DNA of 64,000 nucleotides, taken from Thermaerobacter sp. PB12/4term. Its GTDB lineage: Bacteria > Bacillota > Sulfobacillia > Thermaerobacterales > Thermaerobacteraceae. The stretch is from NCBI RefSeq assembly GCF_003403315.2, contig NZ_CP048407.1, positions 1,302,001 through 1,366,000 on the forward strand. Reading direction: 5' to 3'. A model generated the notes under the pieces. That model was given only the letters and a program-made list of their open reading frames with translations, had not been told where the DNA came from and made no database searches. The first letter of the stretch is position 1, and the number at the start of each line of letters is the position of its first letter. The translations under genes and the position numbers were made by a program. This document shows, piece by piece, positions 16,316 to 25,409 of the stretch.

Positions 16316-17806
16316 CTAGTCGATCTTCACCTCGTCGATCTGGGCCCGCTGCAGCCGGCCGCTGAAGTCCACGTAGATCGCCTTCCACTCGGTGTAGACC
16401 TCCAGCGCCGCCTGGCCGGCCTCCCGGTGGCCGTTGCCCGTCGCCCGCATGCCGCCGAAGGGCAGGTGGATCTCGGCCCCGATGGTGCCGTGGTTGACGT
16501 AGCAGATGCCCGTCGCCAGATCCCGCATGGCGACGAAGGCATTGCGCACGTTCTGGGTGAAGATCGAGCTGGAGAGGCCGTACTGGACCGAGTTGTTGAT
16601 CTCGATGGCCTCCTCCAGGCTGCGGATCTTGATGATGGACAGCACCGGGCCGAAGATCTCCTCGTTGGCGATGCGCATGTCCGGGGTGACGTCGGCGAAG
16701 ATGGTCGGCTGGAAGAAGAAGCCCCGGGCCAGGTCGCCCTCGGTGGCCGGCTGGCCGCCCACCACCAGGCGGGCGCCCTCCTCGCGGCCCACGTTGACGT
16801 AGTACGCCACCTTCTCCACGGCGCGGCCGTTGATGAGGGGGCCCACGTCCGTCTGGGGATCCAGGCCGTTGCCCAGACGCAACCGAGCCGCCCGGGCGGC
16901 CAGCCGCTCCACCACCTCGTCGTAGACGGCCTCGTGCACCAGCAGGCGGCTGGTCGCGGTGCAGCGCTGGCCGGTGGTGCCGAAGGCGCTCCAGATCACC
17001 GCCTGTTCCACCAGATCCAGGTCGGCGTCGTCCATGACGATGACGGCATTCTTGCCCCCCAGCTCCAGGTGCACCCGCTTGAGCTGGGCGCCCGCCACCT
17101 GGTTGACGTGCTTGCCCGACTCCACCGACCCCGTGAAGGAGATCAGGTGGACGTCGGGATGGTGGAGCAGCGCCTCACCCACGGAGCCACCCGGGCCGTA
17201 GACCAGGTTGAGCACGCCCGGCGGCAGCCCGGCCTCCTCGAAGATCCGTACCAGCTCGTAGGCCAGCCAGGGCGTGTCGGTGGCGGGCTTGAAGACCACC
17301 GTGTTGCCGGCCACCAGGGCGGGCATGATCTTCCACGTGGGGATGGCCAGCGGGAAGTTCCACGGGGTGATGGCCGCCACCACGCCGATGGGCTCCCGTA
17401 CCGCCATGGCGAACTTGTCCGGCATTTCCGCCGGGGTGGTGTGGCCCAGCAGGCGCCGCCCTTCGCCCGCCATGTAGTAGGCCATGTCGATGCCTTCCTG
17501 GACGTCGCCCCGGGCCTCGGGCAAGACCTTGCCCATCTCCTGGGTCATCTTGCGGGCCAGGTCTTCCTTCCGCTGCCGGAGCAGCTCGCCCGCTCGATAT
17601 AGGATCTCGGCCCGGCGTGGCGCCGGCACCTTCCGCCACTTGGCGAAGGCCGCCTTGGCCGCGGCCACCGCTTCGGCCACGTCCTCCTCGGTGCCCAAGG
17701 CCGCCCGGCCCAGGACCTCCCCCGTGGCAGGGTTGATGTTGTCGACGTATTTCCCCGAACGGGGTTCGGTCCAGCGGCCGTTGATGTAGTTCAGGTAGAC
17801 GGTCAC
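16316..17806 (-). CDS. NAD(P)-dependent aldehyde dehydrogenase
   Basis: This is a 496-residue ALDH-fold enzyme that oxidises an aldehyde to an acid. The nucleotide-binding segment [16 protein letters not shown], catalytic Glu in HLELGGKNA (near residue 245) and catalytic Cys in [12 protein letters not shown] (near 282) are all present, with EEIFGPVL and LPFGG downstream. The context around the Cys resembles alpha-ketoglutarate-semialdehyde and aminoadipate-semialdehyde dehydrogenases, but the substrate is unproved. GTG 17806 was chosen because GGGGGGA lies upstream and the product then begins at the conserved domain (YINGRW). Confidence 0.92.
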   Translation of the reverse strand: MTVYLNYINGRWTEPRSGKYVDNINPATGEVLGRAALGTEEDVAEAVAAAKAAFAKWRKVPAPRRAEILYRAGELLRQRKEDLARKMTQEMGKVLPEARGDVQEGIDMAYYMAGEGRRLLGHTTPAEMPDKFAMAVREPIGVVAAITPWNFPLAIPTWKIMPALVAGNTVVFKPATDTPWLAYELVRIFEEAGLPPGVLNLVYGPGGSVGEALLHHPDVHLISFTGSVESGKHVNQVAGAQLKRVHLELGGKNAVIVMDDADLDLVEQAVIWSAFGTTGQRCTATSRLLVHEAVYDEVVERLAARAARLRLGNGLDPQTDVGPLINGRAVEKVAYYVNVGREEGARLVVGGQPATEGDLARGFFFQPTIFADVTPDMRIANEEIFGPVLSIIKIRSLEEAIEINNSVQYGLSSSIFTQNVRNAFVAMRDLATGICYVNHGTIGAEIHLPFGGMRATGNGHREAGQAALEVYTEWKAIYVDFSGRLQRAQIDEVKID

Positions 17807-17918
17807 GCCGCTCCCCCCTTCCCCCCTTGGTTCGCGAGGGGCCCGGACCAATCCTGCGGGCGGGACGGTCTCCTCCACCGGTGGCCGCAACCGGGCCGGG
17901 TGCATCCCCTCCCTCCTG

Positions 17919-19679
17919 TCACCCTGACCCGCCGGTGGAAGGCGGCGTGGAGACGGGTCCGGCGGCGTGTCCGGCGGCGCCCGGACCGGTGGCGGGCGCG
18001 GCCTCGCCCTGAGGGGTGGCGGCCTGCAAGGCGTCCAGCAGCTGGTCGACCGTCACGGGGCGCAGGGCCCTGGCCTCAAGGCGCTGCAGAAGCAGGGGCA
18101 GGGCCTCGATGGTGGCCCGTTGGGTGGCGTGGAGCATCAGGACAGCCCCGTTGTAGGCGCTGGCGGCGACCCGGGCCGCCAGCTGGTCCGGTGGCAGGGG
18201 CGGCACGTCCTGGGCGCCGATGTTGGTCCACAGCAGGACGCGGTGGCCTTCTTCCCGCGCCCAGCGGAAGACGGCCGGGTCGCGCAGGTCGCCGGCCGGC
18301 CGGTAATACAGGGGGGGCCGACCGGCCAGCCGTGCCAGTAAGGCCGCGGTCCTGCGGATCTCGGCCCGCGTGGCCGCCTCCCCCAGCTCGTGGGGACTGC
18401 GGTGGCTCCAGCCGTGGTTTTCCACCTGGTGGCCCCGCCGCGCCAGTTCCTGTACCAGCTGGGGGTGTTGCTGCGACCGGGCACCTTCCAGGAAGAAGGT
18501 CGCCTTGACGTCGTGCTCCTCCAGCACCGCCAGCAGGGCGGGCCAGGTGGCGGGATCGGGGCCGTCGTTGAAGGTCAGGGCCACCAGGCCGCCTTCCGCG
18601 GCGTTGCCGCCACCCCCCAACCTGGTTTCCTTCGTCGAACCCGAGGGGTCCTCACCCCCCGCCCGCGCCCCGCCCTCTCCGGTTCCCGGACCGGAGGCCC
18701 CGCCGGGGCCCGTTCCCGGCCGGCCGTCGCCGGGTGAACCGCTTCTGGGCGCGGCGCCCGGATCCCGGTCTGCAACCGTTCCCGGGCCGGATGCTGCGCC
18801 GGGACCCGCGTCCGGGGCTTGCCCTGCCGCCGCGACGCCGGCCGCGCCGGGGATGCGCAGGCGCTGGCCCGCCTCGATGCGGGCCGGGTCCGTGAGCCCG
18901 TTGTACCGGGCCAGCTCCTCCACCGGTACACCGTAGCGGCGAGCAATGCGGTACAGGGTCTCCCCCTTCTGCACCACGTGCACGCGCGGTTCGGCGGCCA
19001 GGACGGTTTGGGCCTGCAACCCCAGCGGGCCTGTCCCTGCCGCGGCGTCGCCCGGCCGGAGGCCCGGCGTCTCCTCCGGGGCGCCGGCGCCTGCGGGGTT
19101 TGAAATGGCAACCCCCTCGGTCCAGACCTTGCCAGCGCCCCAGCCGGCCAGGGCCGCGACCAGGCAGGCCACCAGCAGCGGCAGCCAATGCCAGGGCGGA
19201 GGGGTTGCGGTCCTTTGCCCAGCCTGGGCGCGGGACGAGCCTGCCCGGGCGGAGCATGGGGCACCCGCTACCTCACCGGCCGGCTCGGCCGGACGGGCGC
19301 GGCCCGAGGACCCCGGGTTCCCGCTGCCGCCTTCCCCCGGGGCGGAACCGTGGCGGCACTGCGAGGACGGACCTGCGGCGGGGAGCACGGAGGAGGCCGG
19401 GGACATCCTGGCTAAGATTCCCCGGGGCGGGCGCCGGGCCGCGCCCGCCCCGGGGCTCCGCCGGCCGGGGTGGACCACCCCGACGGCCGCCAGCGGTGGC
19501 GGGGCGGGCGGCACCAGCGCGGCCGCGCGTCCGGCGGTACGCAGCTGCCGGCCTCCCGCCCCGGGCCAGGGCCGGCGAACCTCCGGTTCCGCGGCGGGAC
19601 CCGGCTCGGTCCCGCGGCTCGAGGGCATGTCCGGGTCAGGGGCAGGGATTCCCTGCCTGGAACGTTCCTTCACCACCAT
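17919..19679 (-). CDS. Membrane-anchored LysM-NodB polysaccharide deacetylase
   Basis: This 586-residue protein has a long basic/low-complexity N-terminus, one membrane helix (WLPLLVACLVAALAGWGAG), a LysM domain (VHVVQKGETLYRIARRYG), a Gly/Pro linker, and a NodB domain facing outside. NodB motifs: TFNDGP (369-374), HGWSH (metal His pair), YYRPAG and LMLHAT. The family removes acetyl groups from peptidoglycan or other glycans. The first Asp of motif 1, normally the catalytic base, is Asn371, while metal-binding Asp372 remains. ATG 19679 follows GGAGGCCAG. Activity is therefore uncertain. Confidence 0.87.
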   Translation of the reverse strand: MVVKERSRQGIPAPDPDMPSSRGTEPGPAAEPEVRRPWPGAGGRQLRTAGRAAALVPPAPPPLAAVGVVHPGRRSPGAGAARRPPRGILARMSPASSVLPAAGPSSQCRHGSAPGEGGSGNPGSSGRARPAEPAGEVAGAPCSARAGSSRAQAGQRTATPPPWHWLPLLVACLVAALAGWGAGKVWTEGVAISNPAGAGAPEETPGLRPGDAAAGTGPLGLQAQTVLAAEPRVHVVQKGETLYRIARRYGVPVEELARYNGLTDPARIEAGQRLRIPGAAGVAAAGQAPDAGPGAASGPGTVADRDPGAAPRSGSPGDGRPGTGPGGASGPGTGEGGARAGGEDPSGSTKETRLGGGGNAAEGGLVALTFNDGPDPATWPALLAVLEEHDVKATFFLEGARSQQHPQLVQELARRGHQVENHGWSHRSPHELGEAATRAEIRRTAALLARLAGRPPLYYRPAGDLRDPAVFRWAREEGHRVLLWTNIGAQDVPPLPPDQLAARVAASAYNGAVLMLHATQRATIEALPLLLQRLEARALRPVTVDQLLDALQAATPQGEAAPATGPGAAGHAAGPVSTPPSTGGSG

Positions 19680-19827
19680 CTGGCCTCCAGTGTCTCGTGC
19701 TGGGTACCCGCCAGGTGGAAGGGCGCGGGCCGGAAGGGGGCCATGGCCCGGTGCGGCCAGGGGCCGGCGCCGGGGTGCCGCCGCGGGCTGCCGCACGCGG
19801 TCTGATGGCGCCTGGGGAGGCCGCCGG

Positions 19828-20232
19828 CTAGAGCAGCATCCCCACGGCCCCGCCGATGGCACCGAGGATGAACCCCAGTAACATGCGGGGACCCAGTTGG
19901 GCCAGCGGCGTGGCTTCCGCGGGAAAGAGCCAGTGGCCCAGGGCGCTGCCGACCAGCACGTAAAGCAGGCCGGCGGCTCCGCCGTGCAGCCAACCCTTGT
20001 GGTCGGCGGCGCGGGCCGCCACCAGCCCGCCGGCAGCGGTAGCCAGCATGCCGAGATAGTAAAGAAAGGCGTTGAGCTGGTACTCGTTGAGCGCCGTGAA
20101 GTACACCGCCAGGGCCAGCACCCCCGACGCCAGGACCACAAGCACCAGGGACACGGCCGCGCCCACCAGCACGGCGCGGGCGTGGAACGGCGACGGGGTG
20201 CGGAAACGCTCCCGGGCGTCGGCTCCCTGCAC
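19828..20232 (-). CDS. Small membrane protein, TIGR04086/YrzE-like family
   Basis: The 134-residue product has four predicted membrane helices (ARAVLVGAAVSLVLVVLASG; LNAFLYYLGMLATAAGGLVA; a third around GLLYVLVGSALG; a fourth ending VGMLL). The spacing and the conserved Gly-rich third helix resemble TIGR04086/YrzE membrane proteins of Firmicutes, whose role is unknown. GTG at 20232 follows GGAAGGGGGGA. The long hairpin-rich gap upstream separates it from surE. Confidence 0.65.
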   Translation of the reverse strand: MQGADARERFRTPSPFHARAVLVGAAVSLVLVVLASGVLALAVYFTALNEYQLNAFLYYLGMLATAAGGLVAARAADHKGWLHGGAAGLLYVLVGSALGHWLFPAEATPLAQLGPRMLLGFILGAIGGAVGMLL

Positions 20233-20736
20233 GGTCCGATCCCCCCTTCCGGGCTCCCCGCGCGACGCGCGCGGGCCCGTACGGGAGATCCCTATGTTGG
20301 GGGCAGGAGGGTTAGAACGCTGCCGGAGGGGACTCCTGGGCATCTTCGGGGGCCAGTGCCGCGGCTCCGGGCCACTGGCGTACACCGTCGCGGAGACCCC
20401 GGACCAAGCCGCGGGCCGGTGCGCGCGTCGCGCACCGGCCCGGTAGGCCGTGGCCCGGGGATCGGAGGCATGGGGCGATCGGCGTACGACCGCGACGACG
20501 GGGTCCGCGGCCGCGGGCCGGTCGAACCGGCCGGGGTGCTGGATCCGGCCGGTTCGTTCCGGGAACCGCGGCGCGTTCCTATCGTGGCCGCCAGGGCGGG
20601 ATCGTACCCTAGCAAAAACCGGCCCCGCCTTCCGCGAGCCGGTGGCTTCAGGCCCCGCGCGGGCGCCCCGGGACAGGGGACGCCCGCGCGGGCAGCGGGT
20701 TCAACCGGCAGGGAAAAGGCGCTCCTGCTTCGGGGT
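20233..20736. other. Non-coding, inverted-repeat-rich gap
   Basis: There is no credible gene. Perfect inverted repeats: CCCGCGCG/CGCGCGGG (20257-20275), GGGCCGGTGCGCG/CGCGCACCGGCCC (20413-20441), GGCCGGT/ACCGGCC (20516-20532), CGGTTC/GAACCG (20550-20568), a terminator hairpin (20614-20643), and CCCGCGCGGGCG/CGCCCGCGCGGG (20654-20692). Confidence 0.7.
20614..20643 (-). terminator. Rho-independent terminator of surE
   Basis: On the minus strand ACCGGC pairs with GCCGGT across a 14-nt loop, followed by TTTTT. It lies about 95 bp past the surE stop. Confidence 0.6.
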
Positions 20737-21570
20737 TCAGGCTTCGGGCCGGACCTGGGCCCGGCCTGCGGCACCCAGACCCCCCGCGGTACCCAGGCCG
20801 GCCTCCAGTTGCGGCCGCCAGGCCTCCAGCCGCGCCATGGTCTGACGGTCCGACAGCTGCAGGTGGAGGGCGGTGACGGAGATGTAACCCGCCCGGACGG
20901 CCCCCACGTCCGTTTCCACCGAAGGCGGTTCCTGCACCGGCTCCCCGGCCAGCCAGTAATACGGGCGGCCGCGGGGATCCAGGCGCTTTTCGAAACGGTC
21001 CCGGTACATCCGCCGGCTGAGCACCGTCAGGGCCACGCCCGCCATCCGCTCCGCCGGCAGGGGCGGGACGTTGACGTTCAGCAGGACACCCGGCGGGAGT
21101 CCTTCCCGTGCCACCAGCTCGGCCAGGCGGGCCGTGAACTCGGCCGCAGGCCCGTAGTCGGGGTCTTCCCAGGCCGCAAGGCTGACGGCAATGGCCGGGA
21201 CGCCCATGATGACGCCTTCGATGGCCGCCGACACGGTGCCCGAGTACAGCACGTCGAAGCCCAGGTTCCCTCCGCGGTTGATGCCGGAGATCACCAGGTC
21301 GCACGGGCCCGGCAGAACCGCCAGCAGCCCGATCTTGGTGCAGTCGGCCGGCGTGCCGCTCACCGCGTAGACCGGCGAGCGGGCGCCGGGGATCTCCACG
21401 GGGTCCAGGTACAGGGGCTTGTGCAGGGTGATGGCATGGCCGGAGGCGCTGCGCTGGCGATCGGGGGCCACCACGTAGACCTCCCAGCCCGTCCGCTCCT
21501 CCAGCGTGGCCCGCAGCGTCTGGATCCCCTGGCTGTACACCCCGTCGTCGTTGACCAGTAGAACGCGCAA
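20737..21570 (-). CDS. surE: 5'/3'-nucleotidase SurE
   Basis: SurE is a metal-dependent phosphatase acting on nucleoside monophosphates, linked in bacteria to stress survival. Metal-site motif NDDG is at residues 7-10, followed by VAPDRQRSASGHAITL, SGTPADC and the ISGINRGGNLG / YSGTVSAAIEG signature. The 277-residue length matches the family (about 250) plus a short low-complexity tail. The TTG start at 21570 has AGGAGG 8 nt upstream and starts the protein exactly at the conserved LRVLLVNDDG. It is probably transcribed alone. Confidence 0.95.
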   Translation of the reverse strand: MRVLLVNDDGVYSQGIQTLRATLEERTGWEVYVVAPDRQRSASGHAITLHKPLYLDPVEIPGARSPVYAVSGTPADCTKIGLLAVLPGPCDLVISGINRGGNLGFDVLYSGTVSAAIEGVIMGVPAIAVSLAAWEDPDYGPAAEFTARLAELVAREGLPPGVLLNVNVPPLPAERMAGVALTVLSRRMYRDRFEKRLDPRGRPYYWLAGEPVQEPPSVETDVGAVRAGYISVTALHLQLSDRQTMARLEAWRPQLEAGLGTAGGLGAAGRAQVRPEA

Positions 21571-21877
21571 CGCTCGTGCCTCCTGGCATAGGGTCCGTCG
21601 GGACGGTGCCGGGCGGCCCGGATCTACCCTGCGAGCAGCGCCCGGCACCGGGATTATTGGGATGGTACCACGAACCAGCTGTGGCGGCCAGCCCGCCCCG
21701 GTGCGGCCGGGCCGCCCGGATGTCCGGCCAGGGCGCCGGAGGGGACCGGTAGCTGGCCTACCAGGGGCCGCCGCGGCGGGGGCCGAGGGCCGTTCCGATA
21801 CGCAAGGCGGGGTACACAGGTGCCGTGCCATGGCGCCGGTTCCGCCGGCGCCGGGACAGGCCTTCCCGCCAGGCTGT
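21571..21877. other. Intergenic gap upstream of surE
   Basis: There is no gene and no clear terminator for the upstream helicase. An AATAAT sequence on the minus strand near 21653-21658 could be a -10 element, but no matching -35 is visible. Confidence 0.5.
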
Positions 21878-24469
21878 TCAACCCGTGCCGTGGTCGCCGT
21901 CACCCGCCCGCCCCGCCCGGGTGAACCAGCGGCCCACCACCTGGACGGCCTCGGACGCCGGCCCGACCCAGCGAGCGGCCGGAGGCAGGCTGTCCAGCAG
22001 CAGGGTCGCGTACCGGGAGGAACCCGGCGCCAGGCGCGGGTCCAGGACCACCACCACGCCCCGGTCCGCCGGGCCGCGGATCAAGCGTCCAAAGCCCTGC
22101 TTTAATCTGACGGCCGCGCGCGGCAGCTGATACTGGAAGAAGGCCGAGCCCCCGGCGGCGGCGATGGCGTCGCAGCGGGCTGCCGTCAGGGGGTCTCCCG
22201 GTGGGTCGAAAGGCAGGCGGGTGAGGATCACCCCCTCCAGCCGCCGGCCGGGGACGTCGATTCCCTCCCAGAGGCTGTCGACCCCCATCAGCACGTCCAC
22301 CCGGCCGCCGGCCAGGGCCGCCACCAGCCGGCTCCGGGGCCCGTCGCGGTCTTGCAGCGCGGGCCGCCGGCCCAGGGCGCGGAGGGCCGGCCGCAGCTGC
22401 TCCCCTACGGCTTCGAGAGCCCAGCGGGCCGTGAACAGCACCAGCACGCCGCCGGGGATGGCGGCAATCAGGGGCAGCAGCTGGCGGGCCAGCTCCCCGG
22501 CGTAGACTTCGTCGCGATGGCTGGGCGGGCGCGGCGCGTCGGTCACCACCGCCAGCAGCGCCTGCCGGGGGAAGTCGAAGGGCGATGGGATGAACCGGCG
22601 GCGGGCCCCCGCGATGCCCAGGCGCCGGAGCCAGTGGTCGTCCCGGGGCAGGGTGGCCGAGGCCAGCACCGCCGGGACGCTGGCAAACAGGGGCTCCAGA
22701 TCCGCGGCAGCCACCACAGGGGCTGCGCTCAACTGGGGGCCGGCGGGATGGGCTTCCACCCAGGCGCACAGCCCGTCCGCCGCCTGCAGCCGCGCCACGG
22801 CCGCCACGGCCTCCTGAACCCGCTGCCGCAGGCGCCGGAAGGCCAGATAGGCCCGCTCTTCCACGGGCGGGGGCTGGCGGTCCAGGGCTTCGGCCAGGGC
22901 GGGCAGGGTCTCCGCCGCCTCCGCCAGGGCCCGGGCCAGCTGCCGGTGAAGGGGCGAGCCCTGCCCCTCCGTCCAACCCTGCGGCAGCCGGGCCGCACCG
23001 CCACCGGCGGTGGCTGTCGCCGCCTCCAGCGCCGTGGCCAGCCCCTCCAGCGCGGCACGGGCGCGGGCAACCTGTGCGGGAAGGTCGTGGCCGCCGCTGG
23101 TGGAGGGCGGGACGCCCTGGCCACCCGCGGCCGGACCGGCCTGGTCCGCGGAGAACGGGCCGCCGGCCGCCTCCGGCCGCGGCCTCCCGGCCCCGGTGCC
23201 CGCTGGAGCGAAGCCCGCCGGAGGACGCCGGGACGGGGCCGCGGCCCCCAGAGCGCGGAGCAGCTCGGCGGGATTCAGCCGGCAGCCCAGCTGCTGGGCG
23301 GCCACGTCCTCCAGGTGGTGGGCTTCATCCAGGATCAGGGCGTCGCAAGCCGGGAGGAGCCGGCCCCCGGCCGCCCAGTCGGCCAGGAGCAGGGCATGGT
23401 TGGTGACGATGAGGGAGGCCTTCTGCGCGTTCTCCCGGGCCAGCAGGGGAAAGCAGCTTCGGGCCGCCGGGCAGGCTGCACCCAGGCAGGAGCCGGCGTC
23501 CACGCCGAGGCGCGGGGCCAGGCGGCTCAGGGCGGGATGGGCCAGTTCGGACAGCTCGCCGTTGGCGGTGGACTCAAGCCAGTGGGCCAGGGCGCGGGCG
23601 GGTTCGTCCGCGGGGGCGGTCGCCGCGAGGGGCTCGGGAGCGGTGCCCGGGTCGGGGACCTCGGGGTCCGGCGCCGCGCCGCCAGCCGCCGTTCCTGGCC
23701 CGGCGCTGCCCACCTCCCTCTCGTCCGGGGTACCGCGTCCCCCGGCCGCGGCCCACAGCGCCGGGCGGCCGGCGGCCAGTTCGTCCAGAACCGCCGCGGC
23801 CTGCAGGCGGCAGGCATACTGGCCAAAGCCCTTGAGCACGGCCGCCGGAACGGGCACCAGCCGCTCCACCACCGGCAGGTCGCGCGCCCGCAGCTGGTCC
23901 TGAAGGGCCACGGTATGGGTGGCGATCACCACCCGGGTGCGGTGGCGGTGGGCCCAGAGGGCGGCGGGGATCAGGTAGGCCAGGCTCTTGCCGATGCCCG
24001 TCGCCGCCTCCACCGCCAGGTGGCGTCCCTCCTCCAGGGCGGCGGCCACCTCCAGCGCCATCTCGACCTGGCCAGGGCGGTACTGGTACCCCGGTACCAG
24101 CCGCTCCAGCAGGCCACCGGGGCGGAAGGCCGCCTCCACCAGGGCGGCCAGGGACGGGGACCCGCCGGACGGGGGTGAACCCGGCGCGGACGGAGAAGCG
24201 TCCGGACCTGCGGGTCCCTCCGGTTCCTCCTCCGGCGGAGGGGTGCCCGGGGGCTGATCGACCCGGGTTCCGGGCCCTGCTGCCGCCTCCGGGCCCGGGC
24301 CAGCTTCCGGCCCACCCGCCGGCGCTCCCGCCGCGCGGGTGACGGGGAGGGCCTCGGCGATCCCCACCTGGTGTGTGCCGCTGACTGGTTGCGCGCTCTC
24401 CGCCGCGCAGGTGTCACCCGCCGGGCAGGATTCCTCCTCAAGGCCCGGAGCCGGGCTGGTGCCGTCCAA
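21878..24469 (-). CDS. dinG: DinG/XPD-family ATP-dependent DNA helicase
   Basis: This 863-residue superfamily 2 helicase has Walker A EAATGIGKSL, the DEAH box ILDEAHHLED, ATHTVALQDQL (motif Ia) and the C-terminal motifs VLFTARWALE, LWEGIDVPG and QGFGRLIRG. Four Cys between motifs I and II (FGQYAC, SCLGAAC, SCF) fit the Fe-S cluster of XPD/DinG helicases, which unwind 5'-to-3' in repair. It lacks the exonuclease domain found in some Firmicute DinG proteins. Residues 1-95 and several loops are low complexity. The TTG start follows GGAGGGGGC. The exact subfamily (DinG or YoaA) is open. Confidence 0.9.
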   Translation of the reverse strand: MDGTSPAPGLEEESCPAGDTCAAESAQPVSGTHQVGIAEALPVTRAAGAPAGGPEAGPGPEAAAGPGTRVDQPPGTPPPEEEPEGPAGPDASPSAPGSPPSGGSPSLAALVEAAFRPGGLLERLVPGYQYRPGQVEMALEVAAALEEGRHLAVEAATGIGKSLAYLIPAALWAHRHRTRVVIATHTVALQDQLRARDLPVVERLVPVPAAVLKGFGQYACRLQAAAVLDELAAGRPALWAAAGGRGTPDEREVGSAGPGTAAGGAAPDPEVPDPGTAPEPLAATAPADEPARALAHWLESTANGELSELAHPALSRLAPRLGVDAGSCLGAACPAARSCFPLLARENAQKASLIVTNHALLLADWAAGGRLLPACDALILDEAHHLEDVAAQQLGCRLNPAELLRALGAAAPSRRPPAGFAPAGTGAGRPRPEAAGGPFSADQAGPAAGGQGVPPSTSGGHDLPAQVARARAALEGLATALEAATATAGGGAARLPQGWTEGQGSPLHRQLARALAEAAETLPALAEALDRQPPPVEERAYLAFRRLRQRVQEAVAAVARLQAADGLCAWVEAHPAGPQLSAAPVVAAADLEPLFASVPAVLASATLPRDDHWLRRLGIAGARRRFIPSPFDFPRQALLAVVTDAPRPPSHRDEVYAGELARQLLPLIAAIPGGVLVLFTARWALEAVGEQLRPALRALGRRPALQDRDGPRSRLVAALAGGRVDVLMGVDSLWEGIDVPGRRLEGVILTRLPFDPPGDPLTAARCDAIAAAGGSAFFQYQLPRAAVRLKQGFGRLIRGPADRGVVVVLDPRLAPGSSRYATLLLDSLPPAARWVGPASEAVQVVGRWFTRAGRAGDGDHGTG

Positions 24470-24517
24470 GGCGCCCCCTCCCCTTCCGCCCCGATGCGGC
24501 GCGACCCGCCTCCCGTC

Positions 24518-25165
24518 CTAGGCTTCTTCCGGCCGCAAGGAGCCGGGGCGGCGCAGGTGACAGGTATCGTTGAGATACCGCAGCAGGGGGGGCCGTCCCT
24601 CCCGCAGCTCGACCGCCGTCACGCCGGTGTTGTCGATCAGCATCCGCGTCCGCATGGCCGGTGGCAGCTCCAGCAGGCGGCAGAGCAGCGCCTTGACGGT
24701 ACCCCCGTGGGCTACCACGGCCAGCCGCCGGAGGCCAGGGCGCCGGAGACGCTCGTCCACGGCGGCCCAGGCCCGCTCGCCCAGCTCCCGGAAGGTTTCG
24801 CCACCGGTGGGACGCCCTTCGAAGGGATCGGCCTGATACGCGGCATAGTCGTCGGCGTAACGGGCGCGGATCTCGGCCGCCGCCAGCCCTTCCCAGGCGC
24901 CGAAGTTCATCTCCCGCAGCCGCGGGTCCGTCTCCAGAGGAACGGGCGGCCGGCGGCTGCCGGCCACGGCCCGGGCGGTTTCGACCGCCCGTTTCAGGTC
25001 GCTGGCCAGCACCAGGTCCAGGGGGTGGTGGGCGAAGCGCCGCCCCAGGGCGCGGGCCTGCTGGCGCCCCCGCGGGGAGAGGGCGGTGTCCTTCTGGCCC
25101 TGGTAGACGCCGGCCCGGTTCCAGTCCGTTTCACCATGGCGGATCAGGTAGAGGGTGATGCCCAT
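24518..25165 (-). CDS. Histidine phosphatase family protein (phosphoglycerate mutase-like)
   Basis: This 215-residue protein has the catalytic motif LIRHGETDWN at the N-terminus, the second Arg/Glu segment LREMNFGAWEG, and the C-terminal His in VVAHGGTVKALL. These define the histidine phosphatase superfamily: cofactor-dependent mutases, alpha-ribazole phosphatase (CobC) and broad phosphatases. The sequence resembles the broad phosphatase/CobC group more than glycolytic mutase, but the substrate is not clear. ATG with GGAGGCCGGGA upstream. It precedes the DinG-like helicase on the same strand. Confidence 0.9.
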   Translation of the reverse strand: MGITLYLIRHGETDWNRAGVYQGQKDTALSPRGRQQARALGRRFAHHPLDLVLASDLKRAVETARAVAGSRRPPVPLETDPRLREMNFGAWEGLAAAEIRARYADDYAAYQADPFEGRPTGGETFRELGERAWAAVDERLRRPGLRRLAVVAHGGTVKALLCRLLELPPAMRTRMLIDNTGVTAVELREGRPPLLRYLNDTCHLRRPGSLRPEEA

Positions 25166-25184
25166 TCCCGGCCTCCTTCGTCAC

Positions 25185-25221
25185 CCCTGGGCCACGGGCC
25201 TCCATCCCTGGGCCACGGGCC
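25185..25221 (+). repeat. 16-bp direct repeat, period 21
   Basis: CCCTGGGCCACGGGCC occurs at 25185-25200 and 25206-25221, upstream of the hydroxyacid dehydrogenase gene. No function is evident. Confidence 0.85.
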
Positions 25222-25409
25222 GCAGCCTGCCGGCCTGGGGCCGCGGCGGATGCCGCCCGCCGCCGCGGTGGGGTCGCGGGGGACGCCGGCCTTCCCCGCC
25301 TGGCCGGCCGCAGGATCCCGAGACCCTGGTGCGGCCGGCAACGAGGAACCGGCCGGGCCGTGGGGAATCACCAGGGCGGAACCCCGTGGCTGTGGGAGGT
25401 CGATCTGCC

